Origin: JAIQFL01 sp035295745
GTDB lineage: Bacteria > Acidobacteriota > Terriglobia > Bryobacterales > Bryobacteraceae
Assembly (NCBI GenBank): GCA_035295745.1
Contig: DATGIL010000107.1
Coordinates: forward strand, 1-64,000
Direction: 5' to 3'
DNA: 64,000 bases
In this document: positions 41,925 through 50,136 of the stretch, one piece after another
Numbering within the stretch: position 1 is the stretch's first letter
Layout: each line of letters opens with the position of its first letter
Notes under the pieces: generated by a model
Databases searched by the model: none
Seen by the model: the letters and a program-made list of their open reading frames with translations, nothing else
Told to the model about the DNA's origin: nothing
Position numbers and translations under genes: made by a program

Positions 41925-44594
41925 CTAGTCCGCCCGCAGGGTCGCCAGCAGGTCGGTTCGTATCGCCCGGACGGCCGCGGGAATCGTGGCGAACAGCGCA
42001 GTCCCAAGCAGCACCAACCAGGGGACAGCGACCATCCGCGGATCGCCAGGCTTCACTTGATAGAGCAGTGCTTCAATGAAGCGCACTGCCATCAAGCCCA
42101 ACCCGAGACCAGCGGTCGCTCCCGCCAGTACCATCGCCAACGCATCCGCTGCCACCCCCCAAACGATATGAGTGGCCCGCGCTCCAATCGCCATTCGAAT
42201 ACCGATCTCTCGCCGCCGTTGCAGCACGGAATAATCGAGCACGCCGTACATCCCGAGACCTGCCAGCAGCAATGCCAGCAACGCGAAGAACACCGCCAGT
42301 ACCGCTAATAGGCGCTCGCGGACAGTCTGGGCTTGTATGAGTTCCTCCTCGGTGTGGAGGTCGCTGACACGAAAGCCAAGCCGGGCGCGGGCCACTTCTT
42401 TGCGCAAGGTCGACGCAAGCGCGAGCGGATCCGCACTCGCCGTACGCACCATCAAGGTCTCGGATCGCCAAGGCTGCACAACACCCTGATTATCCACGGA
42501 GCGCAAGGGGACATACGCCACCGGCTGAACCGGGCCGTGTATGTCAGTATAGGTCGCGTTGAGTGCCACCCCAATGATCTGAATACCGTTGTTAAACCAC
42601 TTCCCGAGGGGGTCTTCGCCAGGGAGAAATCGCTTCACGAAAGCCTCGTTGACAATGGCGAATTTGGGACTGGCATCGCTGGATCGGAAGTCCCTCCCGG
42701 CAAGCAGAGGGATCTTCATCACACCGAACCAGCCGGGCGCCACACCCACAAAAAAGGCTGAGTCGGGGCTCGGAGGACCGCCATTGATCGAAATGTGGCC
42801 GGACGAGGTGAAGCCGCCACTGAGAGGCGCATCACCTAACGCCGCGCCGGCGACTCCAGGCACGGTACGGAGATGTTCCACCACCTGATCCCATATTTCC
42901 GGCGACTCCGGCCGTCGAAGCATCACGTCCAATGCGAGAAGCTGTTGCGGCGAGAACCCGGAAGGTTGGTGGGACAATCGCTCGAAGGTAGCCACAAATA
43001 ACCCGCTGGCGAAAAGCACAAGAAAACAAAAGGCGGCCTGCGCGGCGACCAGCATCCGCATCAGGCGCCCTCGAAAATAGGGCCGGTCCCCGCCCTTCAG
43101 CGCGCTGGCCGGCTTCACGGCGGAAGCGCGTAGTGCCGGCGCGAGCCCGAACAGGATTGTCACCGCGAGCATCAGTGCCAGGCCGAAGCCTGCAACGCGC
43201 CAATCCGCCGGAAGGTTGAGACGCATCGGATTGTTCCGAAAACTGATGTGGCTCGCCACGAAGGGCGCCGACCACCAGGCGAACACGCCTCCTGTCACGG
43301 CCGCAAGCGAGGCCAGGATGGCTGCTTCCATCAGGACGAGTTGGACCAGGCGCGCTCGTCCGGCACCGATTGAGACGCGCAGCGCCATTTCCCGTGCCCG
43401 TGCCGCTGCCTGGGAGGTCATCAAGTTCGCGATGTTCGCACAGGCAACGAACAGGACCAGGGCAACCAATATCGCGAGAACAGCGAGCGGCTTGCGGAAC
43501 TCTCTCTGCGCGGCGGAAATCCCTGGAGCGACCGGTTCCAGCAATGCCGTCCAGTTCAGGAAGTTTGCCACCATCTGCTTGGGCATTCCCGCAAAGCCTC
43601 TCTCTTCCCGGAAAGCTCGAAACACCGCGTGAAGCTTCTCGCGAACCGGCTCGACCGCCACGCCCGGTTTCAGAATCACGAAAGTTCGGAACCACGTTGC
43701 GTCCGTAATCACCATCGGGTTCATCATGGTTGGCACAAAAATGTCTGTGATGGTGCCCGGCTCAACGCCTGTGAATCCTTTGCCAGCGACGCCGACGATG
43801 GTGAACGGATCGTTGATGCTGGACGGCATGCCAACGGAATTGCGCTCCTCTTCGCCGCGTTTGACGACACGTAAGGTGCGCCCGATGACCTTGGGATCTC
43901 GTCCAAATCGTCGCGTCCAATAATCGTAGGAGAGCACGGCGTACGGGTGCGCGCCGGGTTTGAGGTCGTCGTTTACCGTGAGCAGCCGCCCCAGAGCTGG
44001 CCGGATCCCGAACGAATCGAACATCCGGCCGGAGACGAACTGAAAGTACGGCTTCTCCATATCCTCGTCCGACCCATAGGTAACCTCTCTCGGGTTGACG
44101 TAGGAAATCGCCAGCAAATCGGCCTCGTCCCGTACTTTGGGCAGCATCCATTGATAGAGGGGGTACTCGCACCACTCACCCTTGAGCGGCTTACCATCAA
44201 AACCAATTCCTTCGTACTGGAAAACGTACAACCGGTCAGAATTCTTTACCGGCAACGGGCGCAGCAACAGCGCATCGATGAGACGGAAGGCGCCCGTGCA
44301 TGCGCCAAATGCCAGTCCGAGCGACAGAATCGCGACGGCTGACGTGGCCTTCTTTTTAGAGAGTTGCCGCCAGCCGAACACGGCATCGCTGCGGAGCGAA
44401 TCCAGCCATGGAACGAGCCGGATATCGCGGCTGGCTTCGCAGTGGTGCAGCACGGAGCCCAATGCCTGCCGGGCCTCGGCAGGATCGCGATCATTCTCGA
44501 TCGCTTCTTCCATATGCGACCGCAATTCTTCGTCGATCTCGCGGCTTAAGCGATTCCCGCGAAACGTGTTGGCTATGCGCGACCAAAGCGGCAT
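41925..44594 (-). CDS. ADOP-type FtsX/MacB-like ABC permease
   Basis: 889 residues. Starts with the short ADOP N-terminal region (SREIDEELRSHMEEAIEND). A MacB-PCD/FtsX unit follows: helix SAVAILSLGLAFGACTGAF, periplasmic domain, and three helices with ANIANLMTSQAAARAREMAL. The unit is then repeated, ending LQRRREIGIRMAIGA and a final helix pair. This duplicated permease (TIGR03434) is strongly expanded in acidobacteria, and its substrates are unknown. The usual MacB-like ATPase and PadR regulator are not next to it. AAGGACGG is the ribosome site. Confidence 0.92.
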   Translation of the reverse strand: MPLWSRIANTFRGNRLSREIDEELRSHMEEAIENDRDPAEARQALGSVLHHCEASRDIRLVPWLDSLRSDAVFGWRQLSKKKATSAVAILSLGLAFGACTGAFRLIDALLLRPLPVKNSDRLYVFQYEGIGFDGKPLKGEWCEYPLYQWMLPKVRDEADLLAISYVNPREVTYGSDEDMEKPYFQFVSGRMFDSFGIRPALGRLLTVNDDLKPGAHPYAVLSYDYWTRRFGRDPKVIGRTLRVVKRGEEERNSVGMPSSINDPFTIVGVAGKGFTGVEPGTITDIFVPTMMNPMVITDATWFRTFVILKPGVAVEPVREKLHAVFRAFREERGFAGMPKQMVANFLNWTALLEPVAPGISAAQREFRKPLAVLAILVALVLFVACANIANLMTSQAAARAREMALRVSIGAGRARLVQLVLMEAAILASLAAVTGGVFAWWSAPFVASHISFRNNPMRLNLPADWRVAGFGLALMLAVTILFGLAPALRASAVKPASALKGGDRPYFRGRLMRMLVAAQAAFCFLVLFASGLFVATFERLSHQPSGFSPQQLLALDVMLRRPESPEIWDQVVEHLRTVPGVAGAALGDAPLSGGFTSSGHISINGGPPSPDSAFFVGVAPGWFGVMKIPLLAGRDFRSSDASPKFAIVNEAFVKRFLPGEDPLGKWFNNGIQIIGVALNATYTDIHGPVQPVAYVPLRSVDNQGVVQPWRSETLMVRTASADPLALASTLRKEVARARLGFRVSDLHTEEELIQAQTVRERLLAVLAVFFALLALLLAGLGMYGVLDYSVLQRRREIGIRMAIGARATHIVWGVAADALAMVLAGATAGLGLGLMAVRFIEALLYQVKPGDPRMVAVPWLVLLGTALFATIPAAVRAIRTDLLATLRAD

Positions 44595-45090
44595 GTCACA
44601 CCGTCCTTAGCAGCCTTCCCCAGCGCAGTGCTGGATAAAAGGCGCGGCTCCGACCGCCCGCAGGACATCACGAGAGCGCCCTTGATTGCCGGAGAGGCTT
44701 GAGGTACCTGGAAGGCCTGGGTCGCAGCAACAGTATCTTCGGCACATGCGGGGCGATTGATCCTGGGGAATCGGCCTTGCCATAGTAAGACGTCTTAGTA
44801 CGCAGACATCATACCATCTCGCTTTGTTCGTCGATCATTCCTCGACGCGTGCCTCTGCTGGAAATTGAAAGTCCGTAAGGGTCGATGCACGTGAACGACT
44901 TGAATCCAACCCGCGAGAGCATGGAACGCGACTCCAGAAAACCAGGGGCGATTCCGAACTCTCCTCCTTGCCGGCATAGCTGATTTGGTACCGCGCTTGC
45001 TCCTCTAACAGGTATCCGCGGGCCAAGCCAAGCTGGTTTGCGGGCTCTCATCGCGCCCTTCGACGAGAACGATTAAGGAGCCGTAAACAC
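44595..45090. other. 496-base gap without a recognised gene
   Basis: This is the longest gap, between the divergent ADOP and sortase-substrate genes. Short open frames on the minus strand (44809-45051) do not look like proteins. I find no R1 element, tandem array or RNA gene. It should carry the promoters of both neighbours; AAGGAG at 45075-45080 is the ribosome site of the 45091 gene. Confidence 0.4.
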
Positions 45091-45846
45091 ATGAAACTCG
45101 GAACTTTTGGAGTCGCTGCCGGGATGCTCGCTGGGCTCGCCACGTGGACTGCGCCTGCCGGCGCACAGCCGTTGTGGGATAGAGTCCATGTCAACCTTCC
45201 ATACACTGTTACCGTCGGGGACAAGACCCTGGAGCCAGGTGAATATACCTTTCAGCAGAACCAGGACCCCAGTGGAGCAAGCCGTGTTTTGTTGATTTAT
45301 TCCGACAAAGGGATGAAGTTCGAAACGTCCGCGCTGACGATTCCGACGCTCGATCCGGACACCGCCCGCGACACGAAGGTCGTTCTGCACCAGATCGGTT
45401 CGGACTATTATCTCGACAAGATTTGGGTGCAGGGCAAAGACTATGGTTATGAATTCCCCCTGCCACGTAATGTGAAGAGCAGAGAGAAGGAGATGTCGTC
45501 AGTGACGGTGCCGGCCCAGTCAATGCCGGGCGTTTCGAGGACCGAGGCTGCGGCGACACCCGACAACACCCAGTCTGCCGCTGCGACACCGCCTGCCGCC
45601 GTGCAGCCTCCAACTACCGCGACCGAAACGCAGAGTTCGGCCGACACGCAGAGCACGACGCCTTCTAACCCGCCGGACACCACTCCGCCGCCTGCAACCA
45701 GCACTCCTTCAGACGAGAACAACTCCGCCAATCGCTCGACGGACGACACAACTTCCATGCCGGCAACCTCGGCTGGATGGCTGATGATGCTGCTCGGCGG
45801 TGGATCCCTCTCCGGTTTGGGATTGGCGCTTCGCCGCAAGCGGTAG
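45091..45846 (+). CDS. Probable sortase substrate, secreted Pro/Thr-rich protein
   Basis: 251 residues. Signal peptide ~1-25 (LGTFGVAAGMLAGLATWTAPAGA). A folded beta-rich domain follows (VNLPYTVTVGDKTLEPGEYT, SDYYLDKIWVQGKDYGYEF; about 28-130), then a disordered Pro/Thr/Ser-rich spacer (about 150-222). The C-terminus has an LPXTG-like motif (MPATSAG), a hydrophobic stretch (WLMMLLGGGSLSGLGLAL) and an RRKR tail, which together form a cell-wall-sorting signal. The sortase gene starts 54 bases downstream, supporting a dedicated enzyme-substrate pair. The target anchor in this Gram-negative envelope is unknown. Confidence 0.8.
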   Translation: MKLGTFGVAAGMLAGLATWTAPAGAQPLWDRVHVNLPYTVTVGDKTLEPGEYTFQQNQDPSGASRVLLIYSDKGMKFETSALTIPTLDPDTARDTKVVLHQIGSDYYLDKIWVQGKDYGYEFPLPRNVKSREKEMSSVTVPAQSMPGVSRTEAAATPDNTQSAAATPPAAVQPPTTATETQSSADTQSTTPSNPPDTTPPPATSTPSDENNSANRSTDDTTSMPATSAGWLMMLLGGGSLSGLGLALRRKR

Positions 45847-45900
45847 GAAATGCTCTTTTACAACTGACGGCGGGCGCCAGGAAACCAGAGGCCAGACGCG

Positions 45901-46752
45901 GTGAGTTCCATGCATCCTTGCTCGGGCAGAAATTTACTCTCGTACCTGATGATTGCTGGTGGATTCATTATCGTTTTTCTCGGCGCCCGCGATTTTTGGG
46001 AATGGCGTTTCGGACAATCGGAGATCGCGCATGATTTCAGGCCGCCGGAAACGGCCTCCCCGGCCAAGTCTATGGATGCACGAGTTCCACTTTCGGTCCG
46101 GGGTGAATCCCTCGCGACTCTCGCGATCCCTCGCTTGAATACGCACCTGTACGTCGTGGAAGGCGACGATGCGGGTAATCTGCGCCGCGGGCCCGGCCAC
46201 TTGATGGGATCGGCGATGCCGGGTGCTCCGGGCAATTGTGTCATCGCAGGGCACCGCGACACGCATTTTCGCGTCCTCAAGGACATCCGCAAGGGCGATC
46301 TGATCGTACTCGAAACGAGCACCGGCCGCTTCTGTTACCGAGTGCAGTCTACGTCTGTCGTGTCGCCCGAAGATGTTGCGGCCCTCCGGCCGGCCTCGGA
46401 CGCACAGTTGCATCTGATCACGTGCTACCCCTTCTACTATGTGGGACCGGCGCCCAAGCGGTTCGTTGTTCAGGCAGCGCTTGCGACTACTCCCAATCCG
46501 CGACCTCTAACCACCGCAAGTGCATATAGCGTTCCTGTCCCGCTCGCACAGCCTGCCTACATCAGACCCGCCCGCTCCGTTGAGAAACCGATTCGCCACG
46601 AATTCCGGAGCCGATCCTTGCCCGTTGCCCGGAGCCGCAAAACCAACGCCGTCCAAACCGCGCGGGGAGGGCATCGTAAAATGGGTGGATGGAATCGAGT
46701 TCCGAAGAATTCTACCGCATCCAGAAATTACCGCCCTACGTCTTTGCCGTAA
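45901..46752 (+). CDS. Sortase, class D-like
   Basis: 283 residues. One N-terminal membrane helix (about 13-35) anchors the enzyme. The sortase fold has catalytic His118 (GHRDTHF), Cys175 (ITCYPFYYVG) and Arg187 (PKRFVV); the TCYPF form is typical of class D. Sortases cut LPXTG-like motifs and transfer the protein to an amine. After the core there is an unusual ~90-residue basic, Pro-rich tail. The last 64 bases overlap the aminotransferase start in another frame, so the tail may be dispensable. Starts GTG behind AGAGG. Confidence 0.9.
   Translation: MSSMHPCSGRNLLSYLMIAGGFIIVFLGARDFWEWRFGQSEIAHDFRPPETASPAKSMDARVPLSVRGESLATLAIPRLNTHLYVVEGDDAGNLRRGPGHLMGSAMPGAPGNCVIAGHRDTHFRVLKDIRKGDLIVLETSTGRFCYRVQSTSVVSPEDVAALRPASDAQLHLITCYPFYYVGPAPKRFVVQAALATTPNPRPLTTASAYSVPVPLAQPAYIRPARSVEKPIRHEFRSRSLPVARSRKTNAVQTARGGHRKMGGWNRVPKNSTASRNYRPTSLP
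46677..46682 (+). promoter_or_regulatory. -10 box inside the sortase gene, leaderless start
   Basis: TAAAAT ends exactly 6 nt before the ATG of the aminotransferase at 46689. It would give that gene its own leaderless transcript from within the sortase 3' end. Confidence 0.5.
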
Positions 46753-47876
46753 TCAATGAAATGCGCGCCAAGGCCCGTGCCGCGCAGATCGACGTCATCG
46801 ATCTGGGCATGGGAAACCCCGATGGCTCCACGCCGCGCGTGGTAGTTAACAAACTGGTCGAGGCCGCCCGCAACGCGCGCAATCATCGCTACTCTCAGTC
46901 CCGGGGCATCCCCAAACTGCGCGAAGCAATCACCAGGCGCTACCAGGCAAATTACGGCGTGGAGTTAGATCCGGATACGGAAGCCATTGTGACGATCGGC
47001 GCGAAGGATGCGCTGGCGCACCTGCTGTTTGCAACTGTCGGCCCGGGCGATGCGGTAGTCTCTCCGAATCCCGCCTATCCCATCCATCAATACGGAGTGA
47101 TCATGGCCGAAGGACACGCGTGCATGCTCCCCATGCCCGACGCCGCCACTTTCCTGGACCGCCTCGAAAATCTGTATCGCACTTCCACCCGCAAACCCAA
47201 GTTGCTCCTGATCTCCTTCCCGCACAATCCCACCACGACCTGCGTCGATCTCGAGTTCTTCCAGCGTATCGTCGATCTGGCGCGGGAGCATGGCACCATG
47301 ATCATCCACGATTTCGCGTACGCCGATCTGGGCTTCGATGGCTATCAGCCCCCCAGCATCCTGCAGGTAGGGGGCGCGCGCGACGTGGCGGTCGAAATCT
47401 TCTCGATGTCGAAGAGCTACAACATGGCGGGTTGGCGGGTGGGATTCTGCCTGGGCAATCGCAAAATGATCGCGGCGCTGGCACGCATTAAGAGCTATTT
47501 GGATTACGGCGTATTTCAGCCGATACAGATCGCATCGATCATCGCGCTGCGGGAGTGCGAAGAGGATACTCGCAAGATTTGCACCATGTATCAAAAGCGG
47601 CGCGACGTCCTGGTGACCGGCTTGAATCGCGCGGGCTGGCCCGTGGAGAAGCCGCGCGGGTCGATGTTCCTGTGGGCGCCCATTCCCGAGCGATTCAAGA
47701 GCCTCGGCTCACTGGAGTTTTCGAAGCTGCTGCTGGAGAAGGCTCAGGTGGCAGTGTCACCCGGAATTGGATTTGGCCCGCTCGGCGAAGGCTTCGTGCG
47801 CTTCGCACTCGTGGAAAACGATCAGCGGATCCGGCAGGCCACGCGCGCGATCGGCCAATTCCTGCAGGCTGATTGA
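46689..47876 (+). CDS. Class I/II aminotransferase (AlaC/DapL-like)
   Basis: 395 residues, PLP fold type I. Substrate-arm motif DLGMGNPDGSTP, the FPHNPTTT Asn region, DFAYADLGF (cofactor Asp and Tyr) and the PLP lysine in SMSKSYNMAGWR are all present. Closest family members are AlaC (glutamate-pyruvate) and the LL-diaminopimelate aminotransferases; the FPHNPT form leans to AlaC-type. It has no link to the sortase beyond overlapping it, and a leaderless promoter at 46677 can drive it alone. The start MESSSEEFYRIQKLPPYVF fits the family N-terminus well. Confidence 0.9.
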   Translation: MESSSEEFYRIQKLPPYVFAVINEMRAKARAAQIDVIDLGMGNPDGSTPRVVVNKLVEAARNARNHRYSQSRGIPKLREAITRRYQANYGVELDPDTEAIVTIGAKDALAHLLFATVGPGDAVVSPNPAYPIHQYGVIMAEGHACMLPMPDAATFLDRLENLYRTSTRKPKLLLISFPHNPTTTCVDLEFFQRIVDLAREHGTMIIHDFAYADLGFDGYQPPSILQVGGARDVAVEIFSMSKSYNMAGWRVGFCLGNRKMIAALARIKSYLDYGVFQPIQIASIIALRECEEDTRKICTMYQKRRDVLVTGLNRAGWPVEKPRGSMFLWAPIPERFKSLGSLEFSKLLLEKAQVAVSPGIGFGPLGEGFVRFALVENDQRIRQATRAIGQFLQAD

Positions 47877-47902
47877 GCACTCGTTCGTCGGAGTACCTAA
47901 GC

Positions 47903-47924
47903 GCGGCGAGCGCAAGCTCGCCGC
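47903..47924. terminator. GNRA-capped hairpin between convergent genes
   Basis: A perfect 9-bp stem (GCGGCGAGC with GCTCGCCGC) closes a GCAA tetraloop. It lies 27 bases after the aminotransferase stop and 14 bases after the DsbD-N stop on the other strand. There is no T-tract, so it may act as a transcript-end stabiliser rather than a strict intrinsic terminator. Confidence 0.55.
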
Positions 47925-47937
47925 ACCTGGAGCTGCG

Positions 47938-48441
47938 TTAAGATCCGGGCTGAACCTGATACGGAACCGTGATGTCGATATTTTTCGGCGGGTAACAAGC
48001 CTTGTTGCTACATGCCTGGTAGCGCAATTGGCCGACCGCCACCCCCGGTCCCGCCTGTGCGTTTCCGGCTACCTTGAAATTCACCACGATTTCAAAACTG
48101 CCGCTGTAGATGGATAGCGGCTTTTCGTTCGGTTGCTGGAATTCGAACTTCTCCACCGTCGGTTTCGGGTAGACTACCTGCCCGCCTTCCAATGCACCCG
48201 TGGACTTCCACGTCACTTTGAGCGGGATCAGGTACTCATCGCTCGGTGTACTGCTGTTGATGTGATACCCGTCCTTAATGGTGACCGGAATCTTGGCTTT
48301 CACAGCGGCGTTCCGCTGGCCGGCTACTTTGGGAATCTCACCGACCGTGAGATACCCGCTACTTTGGGCGAATAAGGGCAGGCACAGCAGCGCGAATAAC
48401 GCTGGCGGCCATCGGTGCTTGAAGTAGTTCTTGAATTCCAT
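47938..48441 (-). CDS. DsbD N-terminal-domain-like periplasmic thiol protein
   Basis: 167 residues with a signal peptide (WPPALFALLCLPLFAQS). The domain is the immunoglobulin-like N-terminal part of DsbD (PF11412): GYHINSSTPSDEYLIPLKV and the redox pair in YQACSNKACYPPK. In DsbD this domain passes electrons from the membrane part to periplasmic proteins. Here it stands alone, with no membrane domain encoded nearby, so a CcdA-like donor elsewhere or a non-redox role is possible. Its start lies 83 bases inside the tlpA-like gene in another frame. Confidence 0.85.
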   Translation of the reverse strand: MEFKNYFKHRWPPALFALLCLPLFAQSSGYLTVGEIPKVAGQRNAAVKAKIPVTIKDGYHINSSTPSDEYLIPLKVTWKSTGALEGGQVVYPKPTVEKFEFQQPNEKPLSIYSGSFEIVVNFKVAGNAQAGPGVAVGQLRYQACSNKACYPPKNIDITVPYQVQPGS

Positions 48442-48973
48442 CCTCGAAATCCTTCTTGCTGGCGAGCCCTACGTGGACTGCCGCGATTTTTCCACTGCGA
48501 TCAATCAGAAAAGTCGTCGGCAGGGCATCCACCCCGCCATACATGTCGGCAGTGCCGTCGTTCCCGATTACGACCCGGTAATTCACTCCCAAGTCCGTCA
48601 AGAAGGGCTTCACCACCTCCCACCCTTCATCGTCCATAGCGACGCCAAGCACCTCGAATCCCTTGTCCTTATTCTTGCGCTGCATGTCCATGAACCAGGG
48701 AATCTCAATCTTGCAGGGCCCGCACCAGGTCGCCCAGAAGTCGAGCAGTACCACCTTCCCTTTGTAATCGGAAAGGTGGACTACCTTGCCATCGGCATCT
48801 TTTAGACTGAAATCAGGAGCGGCCTTGCGCTCCTTGTCGGGCTTGACGGATGAGGCGGCGCGCACAGATCCGGACCAGCCCACGCCTTCACGCGACAGGT
48901 GAGAACAGCTTTCTAACATACACCCGGCGAGCAGGGTGACGAGCAGTGGGGTGGCGAAACGCAATCGAGACAC
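48359..48973 (-). CDS. TlpA/ResA-like thioredoxin lipoprotein
   Basis: 204 residues from a GTG at 48973, chosen because AGGAAGAG precedes it and a lipoprotein signal follows at once (LLVTLLAGC, lipid-modified Cys18). The thioredoxin domain has the active site WCGPC (Cys84/Cys87) and cis-Pro region ALPTTFLID. Proteins like this reduce periplasmic disulfides in cytochrome c maturation. The C-terminal ~20 residues after GIQELLQ overlap the DsbD-N-like gene by 83 bases, an unusually long coding overlap that makes co-translation likely. Confidence 0.88.
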   Translation of the reverse strand: MSRLRFATPLLVTLLAGCMLESCSHLSREGVGWSGSVRAASSVKPDKERKAAPDFSLKDADGKVVHLSDYKGKVVLLDFWATWCGPCKIEIPWFMDMQRKNKDKGFEVLGVAMDDEGWEVVKPFLTDLGVNYRVVIGNDGTADMYGGVDALPTTFLIDRSGKIAAVHVGLASKKDFEDGIQELLQAPMAASVIRAAVPALIRPK

Positions 48974-49119
48974 AGATCTCTTCCTGCCTTCAATTATAGC
49001 GATTATCCCTCCAAGACAATGACCTTTCTGATTCCCGCGGCAGGAGGCCCGCACCATATCTGTTAATTTGACGCGGCGGCAAGGCTGAATTTCGCGGCCG
49101 CGACGATGCGCTCGTCATA

Positions 49120-50136
49120 ATGAAAGCTGGGATGGCTGTTGAAACTACATTTCCGCCACAAGCGCCCTTCTTCGACCGCGAACAGGGCGGGTGGATCCTC
49201 ACCAGGTACGCCGACGTCACCGCCGCCTTGCGCGAGCCGCGCCTCTGGCCGGTGGCCACCCGCGGAGAGGAGCTGTCCAAGACTCGCGACGAAGTCGGCC
49301 GTCTGCGCCTTCGCCCCGACGTTCAGGAAACCCTCTCCGCAGCGCGATTGTCGGCGTGGCAGTCGCAGATGGAGGAGCCCACTCGACAAGCAGTCCGCGA
49401 ACTCCCCACCGGCCGCCCCGTCGACCTCCTGCAGGAATTCGCCAAACCCTGGTGCCTGCGTCTCGCGATGCTGGTTACTGGAGCGTCGCCGCACGACCGG
49501 GAGCGGCTCTCGAAATTGGGGAATGCCGTGTTCGCAGGAACCGGTGCGCCCGAAGGCTCTGTCCTGAAGACGGAGGCGGCCGCGGCGACCGGCGAGCTCG
49601 ATCAGGTCTTTCAGCAACTGGCGGTGCCCATGGGTGAGCCGACCTTCATCGCGATTTCCCAGACCTCCGCCCGCCTGCTCTCGAATGCCTGGCTCGCACT
49701 CTTCACGCATCCAGCGGAGTATGCCAGGCTCCGAGCCCATCGCGAACTGATGCCCAACGCCATCGAGGAACTTCTGCGATTCGCGGGAATCGTGCGCCGC
49801 GTTTTTCGCTGGGCCATCGAAGATCTCGATCTGGGCGGTGTTCGGATCGCCAAAGGGGACCGCGTGCTCCTCATGCTCGCGTCCGCGAACCATGATCCGG
49901 AGCAGTTCCCGGCACCGGACCACCTCGACGTGACACGCCGGTTGTCGCCCCACATCGCACTCGGGATGGGACGAAACTCGTGCGTGGGAGCCCCTCTGAT
50001 CCGCATGGCGGCCACGATTGCCACGCACGCCCTGCTAGACCGATTCAGCGAAGCAGACGTGGCGCTTCCCATCGAATGGCACCTCGGATCGGGATTCCGC
50101 TTCCCGGCGGCTGTGCCGGTCACCTTTCGGGAGTGA
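49120..50136 (+). CDS. Short cytochrome P450 with atypical I-helix
   Basis: 338 residues, against ~400 for normal bacterial P450s. The K-helix ExxR is present (EELLR), and the heme loop reads LGMGRNSCVGAPL with the Cys ligand intact (the usual FGxGxHxC His is Asn). The I-helix oxygen-activation motif, normally AGxET, reads AISQTS, with Gln for the acid and Thr kept. The N-terminal ~60 residues of the fold (A-helix and beta-1 region) are shortened. It may be a peroxygenase-like or altered P450. No ferredoxin is nearby. The 3' end overlaps the DUF1932 gene by 17 bases. Confidence 0.85.
   Translation: MKAGMAVETTFPPQAPFFDREQGGWILTRYADVTAALREPRLWPVATRGEELSKTRDEVGRLRLRPDVQETLSAARLSAWQSQMEEPTRQAVRELPTGRPVDLLQEFAKPWCLRLAMLVTGASPHDRERLSKLGNAVFAGTGAPEGSVLKTEAAAATGELDQVFQQLAVPMGEPTFIAISQTSARLLSNAWLALFTHPAEYARLRAHRELMPNAIEELLRFAGIVRRVFRWAIEDLDLGGVRIAKGDRVLLMLASANHDPEQFPAPDHLDVTRRLSPHIALGMGRNSCVGAPLIRMAATIATHALLDRFSEADVALPIEWHLGSGFRFPAAVPVTFRE

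Noticed and set aside
44809..45051. Short minus-strand frames in the 496-base gap
   Set aside because: Arg/Ser-rich translations with no start signal or similarity to a known fold; probably chance frames.
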